DNA of 64,000 nt from Portulaca oleracea (taxonomy: Eukaryota > Streptophyta > Magnoliopsida > Caryophyllales > Portulacaceae), in assembly GCA_029582165.1 (NCBI GenBank), contig CM055870.1, positions 2,939,332-3,003,331 of the forward strand, written 5' to 3'. Positions 13,773 to 24,352 of the stretch are shown here, in pieces (position 1 is the first letter of the stretch; each line of letters starts with the position of its first letter). The notes under the pieces are model-generated. The model had not been told where the DNA came from. It worked only from the letters and a program-made list of their open reading frames with translations, and did no database searches. A program made the position numbers and the translations under genes.

Positions 13773-16700
13773 TCATGTAGTTTTCCGCTTCTTCGTCAAT
13801 CTCTGCAACTTCTGCCATTTGAGGTAGATCTGGTAGGACAGCCCGGAAAACACCATGACAACACTGCTCCACTGGACCGTCGACAACGGGTTGCCACTCA
13901 AGAGGGAGGACACCACAATGCTCACAAACTTGCGGGTCGTGGTGATGGTTGTGTTTGTCAGAGACCCAAACCGGCTGATGGTTAGGAAGATGAAGTTCTG
14001 ACCGACGGCCCCGCATAGGCAGTAGAAGAGGATGTCCCACCCGGCTTCTGGGTGCTGCTGGCAGAACCGAATGGCCTCGTAGCCGCTCGCTTGAGGGTAA
14101 CCGAACATGTAGATCATGTTGTATATGGTGCCCCATAGGTTCATTCCCAGCATTATGTCCCAAGCACTTGTTTTTGGGTACCTGAGTAGATGTCATGATG
14201 AATGAATGATGAGGTTCATTCCTAGCATCATATTCTAAACCTTTTGAAAACAATTATATTGAAGACTGGTCGAAATTTCCATCTTGGGAAGCCCTTTTAT
14301 GCTATGTACTATATATGGATTGTTTTGTCTGTAATCTGGATAGCTGAAAGAGGGTCTATTTTTTTTATTTTTCAGCTTAGATTATAGTGGGCTTAAGCAA
14401 AATGCATCTCTAAAACTGTTCCACTTGTTTTACATGGAGTAGTAGGTTGTGATTTGTGAACGATTTCAAAATCTTGGGTTTCAGGAGTCTCAAGCACGCT
14501 ATCCTTATTTAAAACCCTAGAAAACGACAGAGACAACCTCATATAGAAACTAATGGGTGAAGGTTCACTATGCTCCCAAGAAGTATGGTTGATAAGGTAA
14601 AACAATGGGTACAAGTAGTAGGGCTCCAATCACAGCAGAGCGAATAGATTATGGAGATTTCCCAGTGTCCCAACTTAAATATCCATTATAGAGGGTTTTT
14701 GTTTTTGTCGAGTAACAAGGACTGTGCACACATGCTGCCTGATGTATATCGTTCAACTAAAATACAGAGTTTCATCTTTTATGACAAAAACACACAGCGA
14801 CAGTACAAAAGAGAGGGAAGTATGCTGTAGTACCTGGCTGTTATTGAATCCTGTGTAGCATTTGTAAATCCATCAAAAGCAAGGTTCAAGAAACAGAGAC
14901 CATATCCAAGGGGAGCATTAGGTCGTGCCAGCTTGCTTATGGTCTTTGCACTGGTCTGTAAAGCAGAAGACCAAGGAGTTTTTAGCATTTTGATCATAAT
15001 TCACAACAATTAACAAGCATTTGTTGAGATAAGCAATGCACTCAAAGAATGCAGAATAATACAAGTAACAGAGAAAAAGACCTAGATAAGATGATTAAAA
15101 AAAAAAAGGAGTGAACTCTTACCTTGGAAAGTGCAAAGATAGACACACCACCCGCAACCAGAAGCGTGCAAATATACTCTGAAAACGAGTATCTGATGCC
15201 ATACACAAGAGTCCCCATAAGCATAACTGCAAGACACAGAAAATACAATCAGAAATGTTGGCCGTGATCAATCAGCACTTAATACGCCGATTTGGCCATT
15301 ATTGCCTATTCTAGCAAAACCACCCATCAGAGCCATTGTTAACCATTGGTCGTTAAGGCGTATTCTCAAGATACCTATATCTACGGCTGTGGCAATAGGA
15401 GTGTGGTTTGGTCCCAAATGAATTGGCTTATTCGAAAAAAGCCCTGTTCTTTGGAAGATCTATCTCGTGTCTGGAACATTTTCTCGTACATTGGAGCCCA
15501 TGGTTATGGACCCGAATCCATTAGTCTGGAACATTTTCTTTTCCAAGTAAGCAGTTAAGCCGATTATACAATGTTAAAAGGTTTCTGATTATTATGATAG
15601 ACAAAGAGAATGTATGAAATTTTAGATGTACACAAGAAGCATTAAAGATTACTCATTGTTGCTACTAGGGAATTCTCACTCACAATAGCCTTTTAATATC
15701 TTACAACTCAATGATTGAAGCATGCAAAAATCAAAAAAGGCAAGAGCATGTTTTCAAAGCCAATCACTAATAGCATCCTGGGGAAGACATTCACAGCTTA
15801 CAAGCACACATTCACAGCTACTACAAGGAAAAATAAGAGACTGAATCCAATTCTAATAAGTAATCCAAATGGACATGAATTCATTCATAGGGGAAGACAT
15901 ACAAATATCTGATGACAATGGCGACTGGATTAAAATCCCTAATGCAGTAGAAGTTGAAAGACTAAGTACATTGCTTAAACATCAATGCCATTGTGTTTCT
16001 ACTCAATGATCAATGAGCAATAAAATGAACTATGTCAAGTAACTGAAAACAGAAACAAAGAAGAATGCAGCAGAAATAGGTCAGTGATTCTCACCTGGAA
16101 TCATCTTGGATGACTTTGCTAACACCTACACAAAAACACACTCCATTAGAACATCACAATCCACCTCATTTTCACCCCTTAAAACCATAATTTGGCACCA
16201 TGAAAGATTGATTTGAAGGAATACCTGGGCAGGGTAACTGATGTACTTCAAAGCTTCAATACCCATAGCTGGTCCAATGGTGTTAGTAATCCCTGCACTC
16301 CAATAACTCCACCATGGAGCTCCTCCCTTGCTCCCCCTGGACCATATGTTAATCACTGCCCCAATAACAAATACATCAACACATTAAACCCTACATAATG
16401 CAACTCAACATCAAAGAAAACCAACTTTTTAGATGAGATTAGCAAGCTTCTTACTGATGAAGGACCATATTAGACAGACCACATTCTGAGCCAAATTCAG
16501 AAATGCTAGGTGCTCAAATCTCTTCTTATCCGGCCCAAATCTCTTCGTCGACCTGCGAATTTTCGCATCAATATCAGATCCACAGCTCCACAGATTCTTA
16601 CAGTCCTAGATCAAAATTCCTATTGAACTACGCATCCTCCCTCCCAAAATCATTCAAAATAACGAGACTACAACATGCACCGACATTTCAATCGATTGTG

Positions 16701-16871
16701 GAACAAACTCACAACCCTAGAATAGAAGAAAGTGCAGGAGAAAAGGCATTAAGAGAGAGAGGATTACAGGTTTTCTTGAAGAAGGCCTTGGGAAATGTAA
16801 GCAGCCCAAATACCAGCGACGCAGAAGCTCAACAGCAGAACACGGCGGAACCCCGACGCATGAGCTTCCAT
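13773..16871 (-). CDS. UTR3-like: UDP-galactose/UDP-glucose transporter, UTR3 type
   Basis: Seven exons, listed in transcription order: 16871-16768, 16552-16455, 16355-16225, 16125-16095, 15226-15123, 14955-14834, 14181-13773. Splice sites are GT-AG and phases agree, giving 332 aa (Arabidopsis UTR3 is about 331). The predicted protein is a multi-pass membrane carrier of the drug/metabolite transporter superfamily (SLC35B-like). Family motifs include [87 protein letters not shown] and [20 protein letters not shown]. The C terminus KRKTT fits the KxKxx ER-retrieval signal. Known relatives import UDP-glucose/UDP-galactose into the ER or Golgi lumen, which matters for glycosylation, quality control and pollen development. 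It runs convergently to the MYB gene, about 2.2 kb away. No broken exon seen. Confidence 0.95.
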
Positions 16872-18180
16872 CTGCGGCGTCTCTCTTCGCCGGCAACCTC
16901 CCTGCTTCCAGTCGGAAACTGCCGTCGGCGGTGGCGGTTAGCGCGGATCAAACAGTTAGAAAAACCCAGTACCAAATCTGGTTTTTCTCCGGGAACAAAA
17001 AAAACAAAAAAAACAAAAAATAAAAGTTAATAATAATAACTATAGTTTCGAAGAAAAAATCGCTTTGGTTTATTGCGGGTTTAGAGCGTAGACTTTACCA
17101 GTTTTTAGAGTTCCGTTTGGCTTGAAAAGGAAAAGGAATTAAAAAAGAAAAGGGAACTGACGTTGAATCTATACGTGGCGGAAAATTATTGGATAAGTGA
17201 CAAGGATGCTGGATTGTTATTGGCTATGCCTACTTGGACGCGGAGGCTTTAAGAAAGAAACGATGGTGGGTCCCCTTTTTCTAAAATTTATCTTTGGGCT
17301 TTCTTTTTCAAACGAACTTGGCCCAATGTTTCATAATTAGGCCAGAATGTTTCATAATTGGGCCAGAATTTGTTTTCAGTCCAACTTTCAGTTTTTGATT
17401 GACTTTATTATGATTAGTCACATTAAAATATGCAACAACAACAACAAAGAAGAAATGTTAACCAAATTTCAAAATGCTGATTGCATATTTAATGAGTGGA
17501 GTTCAATATTTTGAAGAAATTACAAGATCCTTATTATAAATTTTCAATAATATGAAGGACCATAATATAATTTTAAGCCTAATTAGAGAAGATATTCTTT
17601 TTTCGATTACTTCCTCTAGTTATTATAGACGAGTAATTGAAATTAGCTCTAAAATTTGGTTAATAACTTTTTAAAAGGACCCCATAACATATTTTTCAAC
17701 TTATAAGGCTCTTGTAATTCTGGAAATGAGCTCTTTTTTGCACAAGGACCATTTAGTTCTCAATAAAAGTGGTCAATATATTTTGCATCTTTCTAATGAA
17801 ATGTTAAAACGTCATTCATACACCATGTAATTAATGACTCAGATGATTTTGTTTACTTGCGTAGCATAATGTTAGAATTTTTTAAATGATTTTCCAACAT
17901 CCAGACTTTAATTTAAGCATAAAGAAAGTTTAGGTAAAAACTCATCAAGGTATCAAGATTTTGCAAAGGTTTAGCACTTTATTTAATGACTTTAAAGATT
18001 CTCAAATCCTTGACTTTGGCCCTAACTGGGCTTATTCCGTTCATCCTTTAAAGTAAGGTTTGGTTCAATGGTTCGGTAAGCATCATTTGTAGGTCAACTC
18101 AAATCTTTGATGATATGGATCTATAGAAACAGAAAATAATATACTCAAATCTTTCAAATTAGTAGCGCATTTGTTGGGAG
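16872..18180. other. Intergenic DNA upstream of the transporter gene
   Basis: Presumed promoter of the minus-strand transporter, then AT-rich DNA without a recognisable gene. A partial tandem repeat (GGCCAGAATGTTTCATAATT, two and a half units) lies at about 17320-17370. Confidence 0.5.
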
Positions 18181-18787
18181 TAGGGGTGGCCAGAAAATCC
18201 GAAATCTGAGATCCGCTTTGAAAATCCGAAAAATCCGATCCGAAAAAATGTATAATTAACGGATAATTTTTAAATCTTGTGGATCTGTTTTCCGATCCGT
18301 TATTTTTTCCCGGATCGCGGATCGGATACGGATCGAGAAAACAAAACCGCGGATAACGGATCAGTTAACCGAAAATCCGCAAAATTGAATTTTACACCCA
18401 GTCATTGTTTAAAACGCACGTCTTACTCTATTAATTATCCAAATCCTGTAGGCTACTGCTATGGTTTGGTGTATTGTGTGTTATATAGGCATGGCTTATG
18501 AAATTAGAAACGAAGGGCACTTATCCAAATTGCATATTGAGTTGTAATTTTTTTTTATGTTTCATAATCCGTGGATATATGGTTATCCGATCCGAAAGTC
18601 CGGTTAACCGTAACTTTTGGATCGGATACGGATCGCCAAATCTATTATCCGTAAAGTCGGTTATCCGAAAGTGCGGTTATCCGTAATTCTCGGATCAAAT
18701 ACGGATCGCTAAATCTACTATCCGAAAATGCGGTTATCCGATCCGTTTTTATGTTCGGATCGGATATCCGATCCGTGACCACCCCTA
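18181..18787. mobile_element. Non-autonomous hAT-type element
   Basis: 607 bp. Both ends carry the terminal inverted repeat TAGGGGTGGYCA (left TAGGGGTGGCCA, right complement TAGGGGTGGTCA). The element is flanked by a perfect 8-bp direct repeat, GTTGGGAG, at 18173-18180 and 18788-18795, as expected for hAT. Both subterminal regions are crowded with ATCCG/CGGAT copies in both orientations, such as GGATCGGATACGGATCG, which suggests transposase-binding arrays. No transposase is encoded, so it would depend on a helper in trans. Confidence 0.85.
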
Positions 18788-18795
18788 GTTGGGAG

Positions 18796-19430
18796 TAATG
18801 GCATAGTAGCCTTTTATCTTCTTTCTTCCCTTTCACCTTTGTCCCACATCGGAGGATTTCCACCTTTGATATAGGTTTATAAGCTTCCACTTGTTTGGGG
18901 TTTGTGTTTTAGCTTTGCCCTTGGTTTTGTGGGGAGGGTTTGGGCTTCGACTACCACACATGTGCATGTCCCGCCTGGGCCAGGTGTGGCATGGGCCGCG
19001 GGTCCCTTCCTTCTTTTTATTTATTTTTTTCCGGGTTATATTTCCCTAGTTAATGTAGTCAACGTATTGAACGTTCCTGGATTCTCTCCCTTACTTCCCC
19101 AATTTACTCTTCTTCTTCAATTGTAGTTATTCCTCAAAACAGCTACTATTTCCACCATACAAGGGTTGTCTTGCGACCTTTGAGAAACACACTTCTATCT
19201 TCTTCTCCTCTTTTTTCATACCTCTCTCTATGGGCGATTGTTTCTGCGTAATCCACTCTCTTAGCCTCGAGTGCACGAGTTTGAGGGTAACTGTGTTAAC
19301 CTTAGGGGAACGATCGATGTTGTCGATTTGCACCATGGTCGCGCCGAATTCGTTTTCAATGTAGTGGTTTCGTCCACGACATAGTGTAAAACCTTTCTTA
19401 AAACAATCATTGTTTCGTTTCTACTTCCTA
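18796..19430. repeat. Possible LTR-like sequence interrupted by the hAT insertion
   Basis: Read across the hAT excision point, the host sequence is TTGTTGGGAGTAATGGCATA. It is followed by TTTGTCCCACATCGGAGG at 18837, a phrase typical of plant LTRs. There is no matching second LTR, and the 3' boundary is unclear. Solo LTR or unrelated promoter-like DNA are both possible. Confidence 0.3.
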
Positions 19431-20337
19431 CAATTGACATCTTGGTGGATTCTCATGTTGGAGCTTGTGATCATGAGATTCAATCTCATCCCTCACAAGT
19501 CTCTTTATATAGAGATGGGTGAGCTCAGTTTCAAGTTTCACTCTCACTTTAGGTCACTAATAATATAACTTAGAAATAGAGGTTCGATTTGAATAATCCA
19601 AATTTATTCTTATGAAAAAATTAAAATTTTATTAAATAACATTCCTCCGTTTCATAAAAGTTATCAAAATTTAAATATTATCCCATGAAATTACTTGTCA
19701 CAGTCTTTTTACTGGGTAAACAACTTATTATTCCCTTTAAATATTTATCATAAATCTTAAACCCTAAACCCTTAACTTTCAAAACCAAGACTTTAAGGCT
19801 AGTGATAACAAATGAAGGTAAATGATTTTTTTGGGTAGCATAGGAAATGGATGGTATATATTTGGTGACACATTATGTCATTTATATGTCCAAGTGATTC
19901 GATTGAAATATTTAAAATCTACTACTCTGAATTATATATACCCCTTTTTTGTTTGTCGCCCTGAAATCGCTGGCGTCGCCCTTAATTGCCCAAGCAATTT
20001 CCATTACATACCCCTCACACTATCTCACTAACTCACTCCTCCTCTCTCTCTCTCTCTCTCTACTCAATCTCCCTCTATCTCTCCACTCACTCACACTATC
20101 TCTCTCTCACTACCGAGCGCTCCGCCGCCGCCACCGCCAGCCACCGTCACCGCCATCCCGCCGACCGCCACCGTCCGCCGCCACGCCCGAGCCACCCTAC
20201 AACCTAAATCAAGGTAAGTTTGAGTAAATTTATATCAATTTAAAGTTGAATTTGTTGTTGTTTTTGAATAATTTTTGTTTTATAGATTTAATTTTATAAG
20301 TTTTGATGGTTAATTGGGCATGGTGGGGATTAAAGTA

Positions 20338-20755
20338 ACCAAAAAAATTGTTAAATTTATCCCGGAATTCGCAAAAATCGCGCCCAGAAAAAGACCGGGC
20401 CTTGGCTCGTGGCGCCGTGATCGCGCTAGGCCTTGACCGGACGCGATTCGCCGCCGCCACCAAGGCTGTCTAGATCTGGCGCGATTTTGCTATTTTCCGT
20501 AAAATTTAACACATTTTTGGTTTTAAACTAGTTGATTTTGTATGTATTGGATATGAAATTTAAATTCGGTTTAATATGGTTTGTTTGTGTGTATTTTCTT
20601 TAAAAGAAGAAAAAAGGGACAAAATTGTGCCCGGAAAAAGATCGGGCCTTGGCGGCAGCGCCGTGATCGCGCTGGTCCTTGGCGACGCGATTCGCCGCCG
20701 CCACCAAGGTCGGTCTTGTTCGGGCGATTTTGGCGAATTTCGGGCAAAATTTATC
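20338..20755. repeat. Pair of GC-rich foldback modules inside the MULE left end
   Basis: Two diverged direct copies at about 20338-20480 and 20611-20755. Each contains CGGGCCTTGG, GCGCCGTGATCGCGCT and GCGATTCGCCGCCGCCACC followed by AAGG. Each is itself partly palindromic, since CCTTGG on one side faces CCAAGG on the other. They stand out as GC islands in AT-rich DNA. A related CCTTGG-rich palindrome occurs at 26509-26677 at the other end. Confidence 0.6.
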
Positions 20756-20946
20756 CTTTTTTTAAAAAAAAGTTGTTTGTTTTTTAAAAATTTGACCATG
20801 ATTTTGTGTGTACTTGATATGCAATATTATTATTTTTAATTGTATAAATTATAAATTTAGTATTATTAGTTGTAGGTGTTATTAATATAAATAATAATAT
20901 TTTTATGAGAATAAGTAGAATTATTGTATAAATAAAATATAAATAT

Positions 20947-21395
20947 GGGTTTAGGGTTAAATTTGTGGGTTTGGTAGTTTAGAGTAGTAAGTAGGTTAAT
21001 TTATAGTTTTAGTATTATTAGTTGTAGGTGTTATGAACAGAGGTGTAGTATGGACTCTGTTATTGTACAAGGAGAGTGTGTTTGTTCCTGTTAATATATG
21101 GATGGAAAGAAAGTCTTTTTTATGAGTCTTTTTTAGCCATAGATTAACAGGAACAATTACACTCTCCTTGGACAATAACAGGATCCATACTCAATCTCTT
21201 TTTATGACATCTACAGCTAATATTGGAACTATAAATTAACCTACGTACTAATCTAAACTACCATCACAAATAACTTATTTCCTTATGTAGCAAAGTGTTA
21301 TAGTATTAGGTTTATATGGTTTAGGGTAGTAGGGTTTTAGGGTTTAGGGTTAAATTTGTGGGTTTGGTAGTTTAGAGTAGTAAGTAGGTTAATTT
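20947..21395. repeat. Inverted repeat bracketed by a 56-bp direct repeat
   Basis: A 56-bp sequence (starting GGGTTTAGGGTTAAATTTGT and ending GTAGGTTAATTT) is present at 20947-21002 and again at 21340-21395. Between the copies is an inverted repeat with arms near 20975-21101 and 21139-21265; paired landmarks are AAGGAGAGTGT and ACACTCTCCTT. It lies inside the MULE, upstream of the PMD gene. Confidence 0.65.
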
Positions 21396-21582
21396 TCTGT
21401 TCGTATGTTGTCATGAAAACTAATATCTTGCAGGAATAGAAATGACGGGGAAAAATCTCGCAAGCAAACTTTCACTCACATTTAAGAAGTACGCAACTGG
21501 CTGGTGAGCAGAAAAAGATGGCGACCCGCATACACGCGGGACGCATCGATCACCGTCGCGCGCGCAACGAGAAACAACTACG

Positions 21583-23492
21583 GTGATGGTGCGCAACTGG
21601 CGGCCGTTGCTAGCGGCATCCTCACGAGCGTTTCGTCGCGCTATGATGCGCCAGAGTCAGCAACGAGAACCATCTAACACTGATACGATGGGTGATTATA
21701 TTGACCAGCTAGATTCAATGATGGCGTCTGGTAGTCATGAGCAAACCGAGCATGCACAGAGGGACGATGAGGAGGTTGATGTTCTGGCTGTTGACTACGT
21801 CCAACTAAGACATAGGGATGGTAAGTTTGCTCCGGGGAAGAAGAGCACCCAGAGTTCTGGGGTAGATTAGGCTTAGTTCAGTTCACCCCAAGAAAAAGAG
21901 GCAGCGAACCGACGACGATCGAAGATTACGGGGCCGATGCCTGGTGGTCCTTCGACTCCTGAGGTGATACCGAGCTTCGGGGGACATATTGCTCGGTTAA
22001 TTTGGGAGGGGGATGAGCGTAATCCCGAGGTCATTGACTGCATTACTAGGAAGGTGGCACTTGGTCAGCTTATGGACGTGCTGGATAAGATGAATCCGAT
22101 AGCGACGGAAGCGATCAAGCGGGGACCGTTGGTGAACCTAGGCCGTTTGATGTTCGAGCACATCGATCATTCTTTGATTGCTGCATTTGTTGAGAGGTGG
22201 CAACCGGACACCAACACATTTCATCTTCCTTTTGGTGAGATGACCATTATGCTCCACGATGTGGAGAAGATTCTCGGGCTCCCAGCTGATGGGAGTTTAC
22301 CTTCATCCCCTGATCGTGATATGGTCAAGACCTATGTCACTGCCCTGTTTCCATACGATAATATGTTAGATATCAGGGCCCGCAAAATATATGAGAAGGG
22401 GGGCCTTCTTGACAGTGAGTTAAGAAACCTGCGGCTGACCCGAAGCGTTCGTATCGCGTATCCGGGCATGGTATTTGAGTTTGTTGGGAACACCTTGTTG
22501 GTGGACAAGTCACGAGATAGTGCGTCCACATGCATATGGTAGCACTCTACGGGTGGGCGGAGTGGTAGCGGCACGGTGGCTTTGGCATATCTGTATAGGC
22601 GGTTGGGTATGGCCTCTAGGGCGGGACGATAAGATTGGGGATGTCGACTATTACGCGGCGTGGATATATGAGCATTTCCCAACTTTTAGGCCCAACCACC
22701 CAACATATGAACCGGGCCACGGGTTAACAGTGGTCGGTGAGGAGTGAACCACGTCTGTTGAACGCTGAGGAAAATAAAGCGCGCACTAGATGGCCTAACA
22801 GAGGAACAGTTGTTTGGTGTCCATACGAGCGAGAACCTTACAAATCGTCTGCGTCGACGTACCATGGTGTCGCCGGGCTTATGATGTGGTGAGCCCTACA
22901 TGCCTATTAAATCGTCCGTCGGCTTGGTCTTGTCCAGAAAATCCCGGCGCCTGGACCCACCACAAAAGGAAAGCGCCAGAAATGGTACATATATTTTGGC
23001 TTGTAGCGATGCACTAGTTGATGTAGGGTGGTCCCGATTTCCATGAGACCAACTCCATGTCACTGTGCTATGGAAGCGGTGTCGTACCCATGGGATCTGA
23101 GAATCGATTCTGATGCCAGTTACGCAATGTCTCACACCGTGCACGATCCAGATTACAACCGGGCCGTCGTAGATGATCCTGTGACTTCGGAATATGTAAG
23201 TAATTGATTTTTATTTATTTACAAGTTGATTTATATGTATATTTATTTCTTACTAATTTGATGGATCGAATGTTTGTTTCATGTTGTAGTGGGCTCATGA
23301 GTGGCCACGACGTGCAGTGCATATGTTCGAATTCCCGTTGGGTGGTCACGTACCAATTGAGACTCACTGACCTCCTCGATATGTATGAAGCGATGGTGTC
23401 GGCATATGCACATTCAGGCCCCCCCACGTCCGGCCCCAGAGGTTGAAGAAGAGGATGATGAAGAAGAAGATGATGAGGAATATGATGACTGA
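21583..23492 (+). pseudogene. Plant mobile domain (PMD, MAIN-like) gene, decayed
   Basis: The reading frame at 21937-22542 encodes a typical PMD N-terminal half: LGRLMFEHIDHSLIAAFVER, FHLPFGEMTIMLHDVEKILG and FVGNTLLVDKSRD. After about 22500 the homology continues only by changing frame (ALAYLYRRLGMASRAG, then AAWIYEHFPTFRPNHPTYE), so at least two frameshifts are present. An upstream frame (21583-21870) may be its N-terminal part. The 3' end is an acidic EEDDEEE-type tail with a stop at 23490-23492. PMD proteins include MAIN/MAIL1, which act in silencing and genome stability; many copies ride in MULEs. This copy cannot make a full protein. Confidence 0.75.
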
Positions 23493-23677
23493 TTGTAGTT
23501 TGTCGGTGTTTATTTCTGCATGAACATTTGAACTTTATTTAAATTTAGTTTATGTTGTATGTGACGATTTGACTGTCGTTTGGTTTCTTTTTATATTGTA
23601 TGAACGATGTTGCCCCAAAACCATCTTTTTATATTGTATGAATGATGTTTCCACAATGTAGCATAATACAGACCAAA

Positions 23678-24292
23678 TCATATGTTATCCCTACGAATTT
23701 GTCTAAGTCTAGACCACAACTGAAAACGGTCGAGAAGAGGGACATCAAACCCTTCAACAGAGTAGTCGCAGGCACGTCTCCATCTAATATCCAACGGTGG
23801 TAAAGGACATCCTTGTTGCAAATGCACGAGAACGTAGTGGACTTTATGGATATGTGCTAGGGCTACAACGCGTTTGGGAGCAACAATACCGGTTGGTACG
23901 TTGAGTGGCAAAACAGTCATGCATGACTCAGTTGTATGTTGGCCACGTCCATGAACAGTTGCGAGACTAACAAAAACGTAGTTCAGTATGGTGGCAGCGG
24001 GAAACATATCAGAAGGTGTTTCTAACAAATGTTCTGGGCCGCATCTTCCATGCAAATGACCTCCAATCCTGTTCATGGCAATGCGCATCGCGTCATCGAA
24101 GCCGTAAGCCGCATCGTACATTTGCGGATTTGATTTGATTTCATTTCTCATGGTATTTCTAACCATAGCCCACTTATTTTGGCCACCAAATCCAGCTTCT
24201 CCAATACATCTAAACCCACAGTTGCCATAAATCGACAACATCATCCGACCCAATGATGTATGGAATAATGAAATCGAGGCGTCATTTGGCAA
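23678..24292 (-). pseudogene. OTU-like cysteine protease domain of the MULE
   Basis: A 204-codon frame with the OTU signature around the catalytic cysteine (YGNCGFRCIG) and the following QNKWAMVRNTM. The C-terminal histidine region is VHYVLVHLQQGCPLPPL. The aspartate that usually precedes GNC is tyrosine here. In plant MULEs this domain is commonly the C-terminal part of the transposase polyprotein, so I read it as the last exon of the transposase gene upstream, reached after an intron starting near 24401 (TTG then GTAAGC on the minus strand). There is no upstream ATG, so a separate gene is less likely. Confidence 0.7.
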
Positions 24293-24352
24293 GGAAATGC
24301 ACGATAGTCATTTGTTGGGTCCTCGCGTATGATTTAAAAGTTGTTAACACAT

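Noticed and set aside
13681..14253. 190-codon minus-strand frame overlapping the transporter last exon
   Set aside because: Shifted frame of a clearly conserved exon; the sequence in the correct frame matches UTR3.
16503..17030. 175-codon plus-strand frame
   Set aside because: Antisense shadow of transporter exons 1-2 and the intervening intron.
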